Origin: JAJECS01 sp965262745
Lineage (GTDB): Bacteria > Chloroflexota > UBA11872
Length of the DNA: 64,000 bases
Assembly (NCBI GenBank): GCA_965262745.1
Contig: OZ253558.1
Span: 2,914,001-2,978,000 of the forward strand
Direction: 5' to 3'
Below the pieces are notes generated by a model. That model was not told where the DNA came from. It saw nothing but the letters and a program-made list of their open reading frames with translations, and searched no databases. A program made the position numbers and the translations under genes. Positions 41,830 to 51,950 of the stretch are shown piece by piece (position 1 is the first letter of the stretch; each line of letters starts with the position of its first letter).

Positions 41830-43551
41830 GTGAGAGTTGCTATCAGCTTTCCCCCGTTTGAGAGCGCCAAGGGCATCCCGCTCCTCAGTCAGAACCGGCA
41901 GTACCAGGTCTTCTCGACGGGCCGGAGTGGGGGCCGTGGGCTCGTGGGCGCGCTGAATCGGTTTGTCGGCGACAACGCCACTGTCATCTTCCCGGTGCTT
42001 CCGGCGCTGGCGGCCACGCTGCTGCAACGCCACGGCCATGAGGCCGTTTGGCTGGATGGCATCGCCGAAGGCTGGGACTGGGAAACCTATTGTCGGGAGG
42101 TCGAGCAGGCCCGGCCCGACCTGATGATGATCGAGACCAAGACACCCAGCGCGCCGCCGCTCTACCAAGCGATCAGCGACCTCAAGGCGCGTTTTCCGAC
42201 GATGACCATTGCGCTGGTCGGCGACCATGTCACGGCGTTTCCCGAAGAGCCATTCCTCTTCTGTCCCGTCGACTATGTGATCCGGGGCGGCCAGTTCGAC
42301 TTTGCCCTGCTCAATCTTGCGGACTTCCTGGAGGGGCGCGACGACCTGGGGGGCGGCGTGTTCTGGCGACACGACGAGACTGAGATCGTCAACTCGGGGA
42401 CGGAGCCGAATCCGCCCGTCCGCGAAGCCGTGCGCCCGCACATCGACCGGCGGCTGGCGAAGTGGGAACTCTACGCCTATCGCAACGGGAACTTCCTGAA
42501 GAAGGGCACCTATGGCTGGGCCACGGGCGCCAGCAGCGCCGACTGCTGGTGGCGGCGGCGAATCCCCGGCGGCCCGCGGCACGGCGGCGGGGGCTGCACG
42601 TTCTGCTCCTGGACCAGCATGCTCCCAACTTGGTCCGTCAGGCCGGTTGACGACTACCTGGACGAACTCGAGCAGCTGGTCGATCTCGGCGTCGAAGAGG
42701 TGTTCGACGACACGGGCACCTTTCCCGCCGGACGCTGGCTGACCGACTTCTGCACCGGATACCGCGAGCGCGGCCTGGACAAGGTCCTGATGATGGGCTG
42801 CAACATGCGGGCCGATGCCCTCTCACAGGCCGAGTACGAGATGCTGAGCGCCAGCAATTTCCGGTTCATCCTGTACGGCATCGAGTCGGCCAATCAGCGC
42901 ACCCTCGATCTCCTGAACAAGGGCACGACGGTTCGCCAGCAGTGGGAATCCGTCAAATGGGCCAGCGAGGCCGGGCTGGAACCGCACGTGACGTGCATGG
43001 TCGGCTACCCGTGGGAGACGTTCGACGAGGCCAAGCGGACCATCGACTTCACGCGCGAAACCTTTGACCGCGGCTGGATCAACACCCTGCAGGGCACCAT
43101 CGTGATGCCATACCCGGGCACCCAGCTCTACGCCCAGGCGCGTGAGAACGACTGGCTCCGGTTTGATGGCCCGGAGCACTGGGAACGATTTGACATGCGG
43201 GAACCCGTGCTGCGCTCGCCAATCCCGACGCCGGAGATCATGGGATTGGTGCAGTCGCTCTATACCAGCTTCCTGACGCCGCGGTACGTGGCGCGCAAGC
43301 TGCTGCACGCCGGGAAGAGCCGCGATCACTTCCGGTACTACGTGGTCCGGGGATCGCGCTACCTCGTGGGCCACATGCTCGACTTCCGGAAGGGGCAGCT
43401 GGACGACGGTGAGACTGGCGCCGGTCCGGTTGACACGGGCGTTGCCGAGCTTCCCGCGAAGCTCTATACGGCCGGCGGCACAACGGCGCCGATCGACACA
43501 AGCCTGCTCGAGCCGTCCGCACCCGAGGCCGCGCCGGCCATTGCCGGCTAG
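41830..43551 (+). CDS. B12-binding radical SAM protein
   Basis: A 573-residue two-domain enzyme. Residues about 40-160 form a cobalamin-binding Rossmann-like domain (PALAATLLQRHGHEAVWLDG, RPDLMMIETKTPSA, TIALVGDHVTAFPEE). The radical SAM domain follows with Cys239, Cys256 and Cys259: CWWRRR, then a Gly/Arg/Pro stretch, then CTFCSW. The CX16CX2C spacing is unusual; most such enzymes have CX3CX2C. Later motifs are FILYGIESANQRTLDLLNKG and CMVGYPWETFDEA. Likely chemistry is methylation of an unactivated carbon, or C-C bond formation. The start is GTG at 41830 (RVAISFPPFESAKG); an ATG at 41767 would add 21 residues. It adjoins glycan genes. Confidence 0.82.
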   Translation: MRVAISFPPFESAKGIPLLSQNRQYQVFSTGRSGGRGLVGALNRFVGDNATVIFPVLPALAATLLQRHGHEAVWLDGIAEGWDWETYCREVEQARPDLMMIETKTPSAPPLYQAISDLKARFPTMTIALVGDHVTAFPEEPFLFCPVDYVIRGGQFDFALLNLADFLEGRDDLGGGVFWRHDETEIVNSGTEPNPPVREAVRPHIDRRLAKWELYAYRNGNFLKKGTYGWATGASSADCWWRRRIPGGPRHGGGGCTFCSWTSMLPTWSVRPVDDYLDELEQLVDLGVEEVFDDTGTFPAGRWLTDFCTGYRERGLDKVLMMGCNMRADALSQAEYEMLSASNFRFILYGIESANQRTLDLLNKGTTVRQQWESVKWASEAGLEPHVTCMVGYPWETFDEAKRTIDFTRETFDRGWINTLQGTIVMPYPGTQLYAQARENDWLRFDGPEHWERFDMREPVLRSPIPTPEIMGLVQSLYTSFLTPRYVARKLLHAGKSRDHFRYYVVRGSRYLVGHMLDFRKGQLDDGETGAGPVDTGVAELPAKLYTAGGTTAPIDTSLLEPSAPEAAPAIAG

Positions 43552-43716
43552 CTGTTCGATTCCGACGACGTAAGGGCTCGGGTTCATACGCACGGCCCAG
43601 TTCTGAGCAAGCCAACTCCTGGGATACGCCGGGCCGTCGCAGCGCTCCTAGGCCGCCATGCGACGCCCGCGGCAGATCCTGGATCGTCGGGGCCGCGTGC
43701 GGTCGCTCGCGACACC

Positions 43717-44988
43717 GTGGTGCTTGGCGCCCTGAACTTCCTCGCCAGCCTGACGTCCTTCGGCTTCCAGTGGGCCATGGCGCGCATGCTGGCGCCGGCT
43801 GCCTACGCCGACCTGTTCGCGGTGTTGGCGCTGTTCGCCATCCTGGCGGTGCCGTCGCAGCTCTTGCTGCCGATTGGCACGCGCATGACAGGCCTTGCCG
43901 TCGTTGCGAAGGGGCGCCCCGCCGCCATCGAGGTCCTGCGGCGCGCGCTCATCCGAGGCGGGATCGTCGGCCTGGTGGCATGGATCGTCGTCGCTGCGAT
44001 GAGCGGCCTCATTGAGTTGCTCATTGGGACCGACGACCGCACGGCGATCATCTGGCTTGGCGGCGCGGTTGCCATCGCCTTTGTGTTTCCCTTTACCAAG
44101 GCGCTGCTGACAGGTCTGCGCGCGTTCCTCCTGCTTGGCACCTCGAACTTGCTAGACGGCGCGCTCCGCGCCCTAATTGGCGTTGGGCTGGTTGCGCTTG
44201 GCTTTGGGGTGGCCGGGGGAATAGCCGCATCTGCACTCTCGGGACTCTTGGGCGTCCTGGCCGTGGTGCTCGCCGCGCCTTACATCGCTCGGGCGACCAG
44301 CGAGGCGCCGGTTGACACTCCCCCGGATGCAAGCGGCATGTCCGCGCATGTGCGGGTTGGGCTGTTGAGTCTGTCGCTGGCAATCCTCATGAACGTTGAC
44401 ATTCTGGTCGTGCGCCACTTCTTCGATGACGCCAGCGCGTCGCTGTACGCCGCATCGGCGCTCGTTGGGCGCATCGTCCTCTTTGCAGCAGCGCCGGCTG
44501 CGCAGGTGGTGCTCCCGCACATCATTAGGCAGGTAGCCGCCGGTGAGCCGTTGACGCGGACCTTAGCGGTTACCGCCGCGTTCACGGTATTCATCGGCGG
44601 CGGCGCCGCGCTAGTCATCGTCGTCGTGCCCGAGCTGGTCTTCCAGATCATGTTCGCGGACCGCTACATCCCGGTTCCTCACCTGGTCTGGGCTTACACC
44701 GTCGCCGGGTCGCTGCTCGCGCTCTTGACCCTCTTGACCTACTTCCACATCGGGGCCGGTACGCTTCGCGTATGGGTCTTGTTGATGCCGCTGAGCATCG
44801 CGTGCGCCGTCACGCTGTGGGTTCGCCATGAGAGTCTCGCCTCAGTGGCGTGGACGCTCGACGCCTTCCTGGGCGCCGGAGTGCTCATCATGCTTGGCTG
44901 GGCCGCCAGGGTGCTTCGAAAGGATCGCGCCCGCGCGGAGCAGCGCATGGAGGACCTCGAAGCCGTCCGCGCGCGCTCCGACAGGTGA
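43717..44988 (+). CDS. Wzx-like polysaccharide flippase
   Basis: A 423-residue protein with about twelve hydrophobic helices of the MATE/MOP exporter type: LGALNFLASLTSFGFQWAMARML at the start, ADLFAVLALFAILAVPSQL, and FFDDASASLYAASALVGRIVLFA in the middle. It would flip a lipid-linked oligosaccharide to the outer face. The start is uncertain. GTG at 43717 is the first usual start in frame, but the frame stays open upstream to a possible CTG, with plausible residues (GPRAVARDT). Confidence 0.8.
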   Translation: MVLGALNFLASLTSFGFQWAMARMLAPAAYADLFAVLALFAILAVPSQLLLPIGTRMTGLAVVAKGRPAAIEVLRRALIRGGIVGLVAWIVVAAMSGLIELLIGTDDRTAIIWLGGAVAIAFVFPFTKALLTGLRAFLLLGTSNLLDGALRALIGVGLVALGFGVAGGIAASALSGLLGVLAVVLAAPYIARATSEAPVDTPPDASGMSAHVRVGLLSLSLAILMNVDILVVRHFFDDASASLYAASALVGRIVLFAAAPAAQVVLPHIIRQVAAGEPLTRTLAVTAAFTVFIGGGAALVIVVVPELVFQIMFADRYIPVPHLVWAYTVAGSLLALLTLLTYFHIGAGTLRVWVLLMPLSIACAVTLWVRHESLASVAWTLDAFLGAGVLIMLGWAARVLRKDRARAEQRMEDLEAVRARSDR

Positions 44989-45024
44989 CGCATCTGACCG
45001 GCGGGCGATGAGCGCAGCGGTCAG

Positions 45025-48000
45025 GTGAGCGCCACCTCGAAACTCGCCGCGCCGCGCCGCAACGTCTGGCTGCCACCGGGACGTCTGAGCGGGCTTATCA
45101 CAGGTATTCGGCGATGGATCGCGCGCCACCCCGATGCGACGGCCTACCTAGCCATCGTCGGCCTCGTTGTCATCTGGCACCGGGGCCTCATCTTCGATCC
45201 TGGCTACCTCGGACTGCGCGACGACTGGCCGGTCCCGCCGGTGGATTGGCAGAACGCGCAGATCGCAACCGACCACATGTCGTCGTGGCGCCCGAACTTA
45301 TTCGGCGCCGCGGAAACCGAACGCACGATGAGCATCTACCGGCTGTATATCTGGGGATTGCTGGCCGAGCTCGTGGGCGTCGACGGCTGGCTGCACTCGC
45401 GTTTTCCCATCGCCATGATCGGCTTGGCCGGCGTTCTTGCCTATCAAGCCGCCAAGGCCTTCAGCCTCGTCCGACCGGCGGCTTTTGCAGCTGCGGTCGT
45501 TTACATGACGACGCCGTTGTTCCTGGACGTGTTTGTGACTGGCTACATGCCCATGTTCATCGGCATCGCGTTGCTCCCCAAGGCGGTGCAAGTCGCGCAT
45601 GAAGCATTCGAGCGGCCGCCCGGTGTTCGCGGCTTCGCTCGCGGTTTTGTCTGGATCGGACTGAGCGCCAGCACGATCCATCTGTCCGTGATGATGCTCG
45701 CCGTTGTCGGCGCCTACACAATCTTTCGGGCCTTTACCGCACCCGGCTCGCGGCGGCAACGCGTGCAGCGCGTCGGGTGCGTCGCCGCGATGGCGACCAG
45801 CGTGGCGTTGCTGCATCCCCCGATCGCCTTTATCGCCTGGCAACTGCTGACGATCCCGGCGGCGGCAGAAGTGCTGGGCGCATGGACCCGGGAAGCGGGC
45901 GTGCAATGGATCAAGGACGTGGCCCCAACGCTGGCCGAGTCACTGACGCTGACCGGATTGCCCTACAACTACAGTACGGCCACCTCGATACCCGGCGAGT
46001 CGGCGCCCGTTTTTCCGGTGATCGCCCGTGGCTTGCTCGCGGGAATCGGCCTCGTGGCACCGATCCTCATGCGCGGCCGTGCACGACAGCTCGCTGTCGT
46101 GCTTCTGCTCGGGTTCTTGGCCTTCACCCTGCTTGGGAAGGGTTCCAATGAGCCGCTGAGCGTTGTTCAAGAGGTCGTAGACGCAACGCTCCTGGGCACC
46201 GTGTTTCGGAACGTCCGCTACTGGAACATTCCGGCCGGCCTGCTGTTGGCATTGCTGATCGGACATGTCGTCGCCTATCTCGTGGCGCGGCCGCCGGGTA
46301 TGCAGCGCACCGCCGCGAGCGCATCCGTTGCCGGCGTGATCGCCCTCAGCGCGCTGCCGTTCTGGAGCGGGGACCTCGCCGGCCACTTGCCGCCCTACAC
46401 CATCGATGCCGACACGGTGACCGTGATGGCGAACGTGACCGACCTGCCGCACACGGATCGGATGGTCCACGTGCCGATGCTTGGGCCTAGCCGATACGCC
46501 AGCCGAACGGGTCGAACGTCGGCCCCGGGAAACAATCCCTTCGTCCTGCAGTCGCCTAAATCAACCCTGTGGGTTTCGCCGCAAACCACGTTGAACGCTC
46601 CCTACTTCGCTGTGCTCCATCACGGGCTCTATGGCCCCAGTCGGTACCCCGTTGACCGGCTGCTCGCTTTCGGCCGCGTTCGGAACGTCCTGCTCGACCC
46701 TCATTGGGAGAGCGTATACGCGGCCTTCATCCTCCCAAGCGGAGAGCCCTGGGTGCGATCGCAAGAGTCACATCCGCGGCCACAAATCGCGCTGGCCGCT
46801 CAGCCTGGCTTGCGCCGGCTGGATGAATTGTCCGCCGGTGAGGTGGATCTCTACCAGGTCATGACGGATCCGTCCCAGCGGCTTTCGGTTCCGGCCCGCG
46901 TCATCGTCGGGTCGCCGTCACTGCGCCCGCTCGTGACGGCCTGGCACGCCTTCGACGACGCGGGCTCGGTGACCCTCACCAGCGGTCAAGCCGGGGTAGC
47001 CGGAATTGAGGGCGCGCCCGGAGTCGCCGTGCAACATGGCTCGGAAATCTGGCTCGGTGCGGACCCAACCGACCTAGTCGCGAGCTTTCTGCCCCCGGGA
47101 TTGATGGTCGCTCCGGCAGATCAGGTTTTCCCCAGAATTCCGGATGCTTCGTTGGACTGGGTGGCGACGTACAAGAACGCCTGGTGGTACGTCGATCCCG
47201 AAATCGCGGACCTCACGCGCAGCATTGTGACCAAGGCCGGCGGCGCCGCGTTCTCGATCACCGTCGACACGCAGCGGGCCACCCGTGAACTCTGGGTGCG
47301 CCACTTCGTCGGTCCCGAGGGCAGTTCGCTCACGGTCATGCTTGACGGTCACGACGCCGGGCGCATTCAGACGCGCGACGAGGCTTCCTACGGCTACCGC
47401 TGGACACGGATCGCGGTGCCGACGGACAGGGCGGGCGCCCACACTATCCGCGTGCATGCCGACGGTCCCGGACTCAACGCGGTCTCGCAGATAGGGCTGC
47501 TATCCACGGAAGAGATTGAGGCGGCAGAGGTTCAGGCTGAGCAGGCGCTGGCGCGACTTCCCGTTTACACCGTGCTCCCGGATCTTGGCGTAACGGACGG
47601 TGACCGTGCCTTCCATCTACCACTTCCCGGTGCGTACACCGTGCAACTGGCGGCCAAACCGGGTCAAAATCCGACAGTGAAGATAGACGGTGTACAGGTC
47701 CAGCTTCAGCGAATCGGCGTCAAGTTGGACTCCGACATCCTGGCGGGGACTGTGCAGCTTGAGGCTGGAACGCACCACCTGGAGCTCCGGACCGGACCGC
47801 GCCCGGATCCCGTGACCGTCAGCGTGACCCACCGGCCGCCTGGCTCAACCACGTTTCAGCCCTGCGACGCTCGCGTTTGCGAGGGCGCGGTCCGAATTGA
47901 AGCCGTCGTACCCGCCGACGGGCGAACGGTCACATTCACGGGCCGCGTCACAACCGGGGGAGAGGACAGCGTCGAATTGACCGGCGTCCAGGTGCATCCG

Positions 48001-48561
48001 CCCGTGACGCACGCGATCCAAACGGTGCCGGCCGAGCAGCGGGTGAAGATCGTGCAGGTCGATATTCCGCTCGACCCCGGGTCGGATGTCGCCGCGCTTG
48101 ACGTGCAGCACCTGCGTCCCGGGCGACTGGGTCTGGCATTTGAGTTGCTCGACATCGGCGTGTCGCGGTTACCTCACGGCGTGTCGGTTGTCCTCGCGCG
48201 CGAATCCCAACGGTCTGTCCCGGCCGACGCCGCTCTAACGCCGACGAGCGACACGCCCACGCTTGCCGCAGCCGTGTACCACGGCGAGCCGGGTGAGCGA
48301 CTGGTACGGCTGGACATTCGCTTCGATCCGCGCTGGACGCTCAAGATCAACGACCGAGTGGTCGACGAGCAGCGGCATGTGATTCTGGATGGGCATTTCA
48401 ATGGGTGGGCAGTGCGTCTTGCTCCGGGCGATGTGCTCACGGCCACTTTCACGCCGCAGACGGCGTACTTTTGGATCCAGGTAGTGAATCTGGGATTGCT
48501 CGCTGGAATGGTTCTGGTGGGATGGGCGCCGGTCCCTCGCCTGTGGAGACGGAGGCGATAG
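45025..48561 (+). CDS. Large GT-C-like membrane protein with soluble beta-rich C-terminus
   Basis: A 1178-residue protein. About residues 35-460 hold some twelve membrane helices with an early acidic loop (GLRDDWPVPP), and VFRNVRYWNIPAGLLLALL in place of the REPD motif of its relatives. About residues 470-1140 are extracytoplasmic, rich in beta strands and with several sandwich-like modules, for example GGAAFSITVDTQRATRELWV and LPGAYTVQLAAKPGQNPTVK. A final helix ends at WRRRR. The layout is like AftD, a GT-C arabinofuranosyltransferase with carbohydrate-binding modules. No specific sugar can be named. It starts with GTG at 45025 and overlaps the next gene. Confidence 0.66.
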   Translation: MSATSKLAAPRRNVWLPPGRLSGLITGIRRWIARHPDATAYLAIVGLVVIWHRGLIFDPGYLGLRDDWPVPPVDWQNAQIATDHMSSWRPNLFGAAETERTMSIYRLYIWGLLAELVGVDGWLHSRFPIAMIGLAGVLAYQAAKAFSLVRPAAFAAAVVYMTTPLFLDVFVTGYMPMFIGIALLPKAVQVAHEAFERPPGVRGFARGFVWIGLSASTIHLSVMMLAVVGAYTIFRAFTAPGSRRQRVQRVGCVAAMATSVALLHPPIAFIAWQLLTIPAAAEVLGAWTREAGVQWIKDVAPTLAESLTLTGLPYNYSTATSIPGESAPVFPVIARGLLAGIGLVAPILMRGRARQLAVVLLLGFLAFTLLGKGSNEPLSVVQEVVDATLLGTVFRNVRYWNIPAGLLLALLIGHVVAYLVARPPGMQRTAASASVAGVIALSALPFWSGDLAGHLPPYTIDADTVTVMANVTDLPHTDRMVHVPMLGPSRYASRTGRTSAPGNNPFVLQSPKSTLWVSPQTTLNAPYFAVLHHGLYGPSRYPVDRLLAFGRVRNVLLDPHWESVYAAFILPSGEPWVRSQESHPRPQIALAAQPGLRRLDELSAGEVDLYQVMTDPSQRLSVPARVIVGSPSLRPLVTAWHAFDDAGSVTLTSGQAGVAGIEGAPGVAVQHGSEIWLGADPTDLVASFLPPGLMVAPADQVFPRIPDASLDWVATYKNAWWYVDPEIADLTRSIVTKAGGAAFSITVDTQRATRELWVRHFVGPEGSSLTVMLDGHDAGRIQTRDEASYGYRWTRIAVPTDRAGAHTIRVHADGPGLNAVSQIGLLSTEEIEAAEVQAEQALARLPVYTVLPDLGVTDGDRAFHLPLPGAYTVQLAAKPGQNPTVKIDGVQVQLQRIGVKLDSDILAGTVQLEAGTHHLELRTGPRPDPVTVSVTHRPPGSTTFQPCDARVCEGAVRIEAVVPADGRTVTFTGRVTTGGEDSVELTGVQVHPPVTHAIQTVPAEQRVKIVQVDIPLDPGSDVAALDVQHLRPGRLGLAFELLDIGVSRLPHGVSVVLARESQRSVPADAALTPTSDTPTLAAAVYHGEPGERLVRLDIRFDPRWTLKINDRVVDEQRHVILDGHFNGWAVRLAPGDVLTATFTPQTAYFWIQVVNLGLLAGMVLVGWAPVPRLWRRRR

Positions 48562-49637
48562 TCACGCACCGCCGACCTGTGGTTCCGCTGGCGTGGATGC
48601 TTCTGGTGGCGCTTAGCGTCGCCGCCATGCTGGGCGTCACCACCGCGCCGATCCCCGTTTCCGGCACAGTCGGCGAGGTCTTTGGCATTGGTCCTTTGTC
48701 CCAGGGGTGGAGCATCCGCCAGGACATCCGTCCGATTCGCGCACCGGAGTTGTTCGTCGCCATTCGGGGGCGCCCGAGTCATCCCGACGCTCAATCGCCG
48801 GAGCTCGAGGTCCGCCTTGAGCGGGACGACGTTGTGCTGTGGGCTGACCGGCTGTCGCTCACCAGCCCACACTTCGCGGAATACGTGGCCGCATTCCCCG
48901 TGCCAACCGACGGCGAGGACTACACCTTGGCCGTGCGTGTGATCGAGGCGCATGGAGGCGCGGTCGCGCTACAGGGCGTGAACATTGGTGAGTCCACCAC
49001 CAGCGCGCGGCTCTCGATCATGGGACGGCCCGAGCCCGGGTTTCTCGCCATGCAGCACTTCTTGTTTCAGCGGGCGCCGCCTCTGCCGCATCTCGAATCG
49101 ATTGGAGCGTCACTGGGGCCGAGGGGCCAGCTTCCTGTCGCCGGTGTCGTCGCCGCCCTGGCTGTGCTGGCCATCATCACGGCGTTCGGTCCACTCGCAC
49201 GGGCATACGGCTGGCGCATGGCGGTTGCCGTAGCCGTCGTGAGCGCGCTCGCCTGGATCGTCTGGATTCTGGTCGCGTTGCCTCACCTTAGCGCGACACC
49301 AGGCGGAGGCTTCCAGGTCGGCGTCACGAGCGGCTTGCCGCCGCGCGCCATCGCCGTGGTGCTCTTATTCCCCAGCCTCGCCATCGCCGGATACGTCGCA
49401 GTCCTCGGCAAGCTGCCAGGAAAGCTGGACGGCCCGCGCTACTTGGCCAAGGGAAGCATTCAGGCGGCAATCGTCTCGGGCCGTCATTGGCGCCTGGCGC
49501 CGATTCCGTTTTCCGGCGCGGCCGCCGTGGCCACCGTGTTTGAGGCAATTCCAGTAGCGACGGCCTTGGCTGTCGCGGCTGTCGGCCTGGCGTTGTTCGG
49601 GATCATTCTCGCCACGGCACGGACGCAGATCGAGTGA
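48522..49637 (+). CDS. Membrane-anchored beta-sandwich protein (GT-C partner 3)
   Basis: A 371-residue protein with an N-terminal helix (VPLAWMLLVALSVAAMLGV), a beta-rich domain (IGPLSQGWSIRQDIRPI, PELEVRLERDDVVLW, then MGRPEPGFLAMQHFLFQ) and a longer C-terminus with about five helices. The domain follows the order of the other partners, but the Tyr-x2-Gly turn is replaced by EPG, making it the most divergent. The start is ATG at 48522 (40-base overlap with the GT-C gene) or GTG at 48543. Confidence 0.55.
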   Translation: MGAGPSPVETEAIVTHRRPVVPLAWMLLVALSVAAMLGVTTAPIPVSGTVGEVFGIGPLSQGWSIRQDIRPIRAPELFVAIRGRPSHPDAQSPELEVRLERDDVVLWADRLSLTSPHFAEYVAAFPVPTDGEDYTLAVRVIEAHGGAVALQGVNIGESTTSARLSIMGRPEPGFLAMQHFLFQRAPPLPHLESIGASLGPRGQLPVAGVVAALAVLAIITAFGPLARAYGWRMAVAVAVVSALAWIVWILVALPHLSATPGGGFQVGVTSGLPPRAIAVVLLFPSLAIAGYVAVLGKLPGKLDGPRYLAKGSIQAAIVSGRHWRLAPIPFSGAAAVATVFEAIPVATALAVAAVGLALFGIILATARTQIE

Positions 49638-49780
49638 TCGGGCCCCATTAGGCCGCTCTGGCCCGCGGCCGCGGGCCTTGGTCTGGAATCTCGAGTCTCG
49701 AACCGGCCACGCTGCGGGCCAACCACGGACGGCCTCTTGGCCCACGCGGCTGCGTTCTGCCCGCATCGATTAGTGATTTC

Positions 49781-50515
49781 TTACGTACTGTTCTTCGCCA
49801 CGATAGTTTCTACATAGTAGTAGCCTGGAATCGGTATTCTCGTGGCTTTGCGCACGCGAACCATGGTTTCCTTGGCCGCAATATTTCGGGTAAATGATGT
49901 CCTTGCAATGCGATGCAACCGGCGCAAGAAGAAGTCAAGCATTGAAAAACGAACCTGATATTCAATCGTATGCACGATTTGCGATTCACCATCCACAACA
50001 AGCTGGTTGAATTCGTGAAGTGAATCGAATTCATGCACATGACTGGATTCGAGGACGATCCTGCCCGACTCGTCACGCAGATAGTACAGGCGATATCTCG
50101 CACGGCGCACCGATGAGACAAGCAGCAGTCCACCTGGCTTGAGCAGTGCATAAAGGCACGACATGAATTCTTCACGGTCATGAATATGCTCAATGACTTG
50201 GGAGCACGATATCAGGTCAAAGCTCTCTCGAAGAAACGGGGCCTTTGACGCGTCGCCGCGCAGGACGCGGCTGTCGCGCGCGATACTGGCCGTCATTCGG
50301 GCTCTAGATGCCGAGAGCTCCAAACCGTATCCTATAGCTTCCGTATACTGGCCGATGTTCCACAAGAATGTGCCGCCGCCTGATCCGACATCTAGGACTC
50401 GATCGCCTTGGTTCACCCTGCTGAGAACATGCTCCCAGCTCGAAGGATGAACCACAAGACTAAGTTCTGTGTCTGGATCGAGGTCGTGTTCATGTGTGAG
50501 CTTGCGTGTGTCCAT
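49781..50515 (-). CDS. Class I SAM-dependent methyltransferase, AT-richer gene
   Basis: A 244-residue methyltransferase: DRVLDVGSGGGTFLWNIG (motif I), IGYGLELSASRARM, RDSRVLRGDASKAP, FDLISCSQVIEHIHDREEF (motif IV) and LLKPGGLLLVSSV. Its codons and the leader up to 50692 are visibly AT-richer than the neighbours, suggesting horizontal transfer. ATG at 50515 is chosen before the conserved part; ATG at 50587 is also in frame, and the frame stays open to 50812, overlapping a divergent GT4 gene. Confidence 0.82.
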   Translation of the reverse strand: MDTRKLTHEHDLDPDTELSLVVHPSSWEHVLSRVNQGDRVLDVGSGGGTFLWNIGQYTEAIGYGLELSASRARMTASIARDSRVLRGDASKAPFLRESFDLISCSQVIEHIHDREEFMSCLYALLKPGGLLLVSSVRRARYRLYYLRDESGRIVLESSHVHEFDSLHEFNQLVVDGESQIVHTIEYQVRFSMLDFFLRRLHRIARTSFTRNIAAKETMVRVRKATRIPIPGYYYVETIVAKNST

Positions 50516-50692
50516 CTTTTGATTTATACGCGACTGTCCAATCGAGTCTATGAGTGGCGACGAGACGCTGCCTGCTAACGATACCATATGCTTAAAACGT
50601 GTAGATCCGTTGTGGTTGTTCAACGCAGTATCTGACGAGCCGTGAATGGATTCTGCTAGATTCACGGGCTTGACGGAAAGTCTTGGACCGGA

Positions 50693-51868
50693 ATGATGCG
50701 GATCCTCCTGATCGCGAACGGCATTGTGGACGCCGAGGGCGGGGTGTCCGGCGGCGAGGTTCGGCTCATTGAAATCGCGCGGCACTGGGTTCGGGCCGGC
50801 CATGACGTCCACATGATGAGCGGGCCCGGTGGCGTGGACCTATGCAGCCGGTTGGACCTGGCGGTGACGCCGCATGTCGTTGGGGGAGTGACGGCACAAA
50901 GCCGGTGGTCATTTGCCGCGCGCATGGTCGTTGTGTGTCTCCGGCTGCCGCGATCGCTGTTGCAGCTCCACCCGGACGTGATCGTGAGCGCGAATGAGCA
51001 ACTCTATGACGTGCTGCCCGGCGCCATCCTCAAACTCAGGCGCCGCCGGCGCGTCCGCTGGGCGGTCGTCGTGCACTGGCTGCCGCCGTGGCGTTTCTGG
51101 CGGCGCGGTCACTCACGCTGGCTGAACTCGCTGGCATTCCTGATCTCGGAGCGAATATCGCTCGTTCTCGCGGCGCTGTTCGCCGATAGCGCCCTTGCCG
51201 TCTCCGCAAGCACCGCACGTCAATTGCAGCGCGCCCGATTTCCGATGGGGCGCGTGTCCGCAGTCGAGTGCGGCGTCGATCTCGCGGTCACGCGCTCGCT
51301 CGCCGGCGCGCCGCAGGCGCCGCGATACGACGCGGTGTTCATGAAGCGCGTCCAAGCCGTAAAAGGCATCTTTGATCTCATCGACGCGTGGGGGCTGGTC
51401 GTCGCGGCGCGGCCGGCCGCCACGCTGGCAATCATTGGCGGCGGCATTGACGCGGAAGCCGCCCAGGAACGCGTACGTGCTCGCGGTCTCGACGACAACG
51501 TCGACTTTTTGGGTGCGATCTTTGACGCCGCGACGAAGTTCAGCCTCGTCGGCGCGTCCAGGATGTTCGTACTCCCCTCGCACGAAGAAAACTGGGCGAT
51601 CGTGATCGGCGAGGCCATGGCCCTGGGCGTCCCCGTCGTCGCCTACGACCTTCCGGAACTCAAGGAAGTGTGGGGCGAGGCCTATCGTTCCGTTCCGAAG
51701 GGCAACGTCCGAGCGCTCGCCAGCGAAATCCTGGCCCTGCTGGCGGATGAGCAAGGCCGTCGCGAGCTCACCAGGCGAGGCTTGGACCGCGTGAGCACCC
51801 TCGACTGGTCCATCATCGCGGAACACGAGCTTGCGGCCATCATGGAGTCTGGAGGTCGCTCGCCGTAG
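50693..51868 (+). CDS. GT4 family glycosyltransferase
   Basis: A 391-residue GT-B enzyme: MRILLIANGIVDAEGGVSGGEVRL (Gly-rich N-terminal loop), VIVSANEQLYDVLPG, VSAVECGVDLAV, VFMKRVQAVKGIFDLIDAW and the EX7E donor motif in SHEENWAIVIGEAMALGVPVVAYDLPE. It transfers an activated sugar with retention of configuration, probably onto a lipid-linked acceptor in the cytoplasm. The start is one of two adjacent ATGs (50693, 50696). Confidence 0.9.
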   Translation: MMRILLIANGIVDAEGGVSGGEVRLIEIARHWVRAGHDVHMMSGPGGVDLCSRLDLAVTPHVVGGVTAQSRWSFAARMVVVCLRLPRSLLQLHPDVIVSANEQLYDVLPGAILKLRRRRRVRWAVVVHWLPPWRFWRRGHSRWLNSLAFLISERISLVLAALFADSALAVSASTARQLQRARFPMGRVSAVECGVDLAVTRSLAGAPQAPRYDAVFMKRVQAVKGIFDLIDAWGLVVAARPAATLAIIGGGIDAEAAQERVRARGLDDNVDFLGAIFDAATKFSLVGASRMFVLPSHEENWAIVIGEAMALGVPVVAYDLPELKEVWGEAYRSVPKGNVRALASEILALLADEQGRRELTRRGLDRVSTLDWSIIAEHELAAIMESGGRSP

Positions 51869-51950
51869 CCGCAAGACCGGCGGGCGATCCAAGCCTTGCC
51901 TGAAGCAAGGGGGACCAGCCATGTCGACCCAGGGCGCGCCCGGCTGCCTA

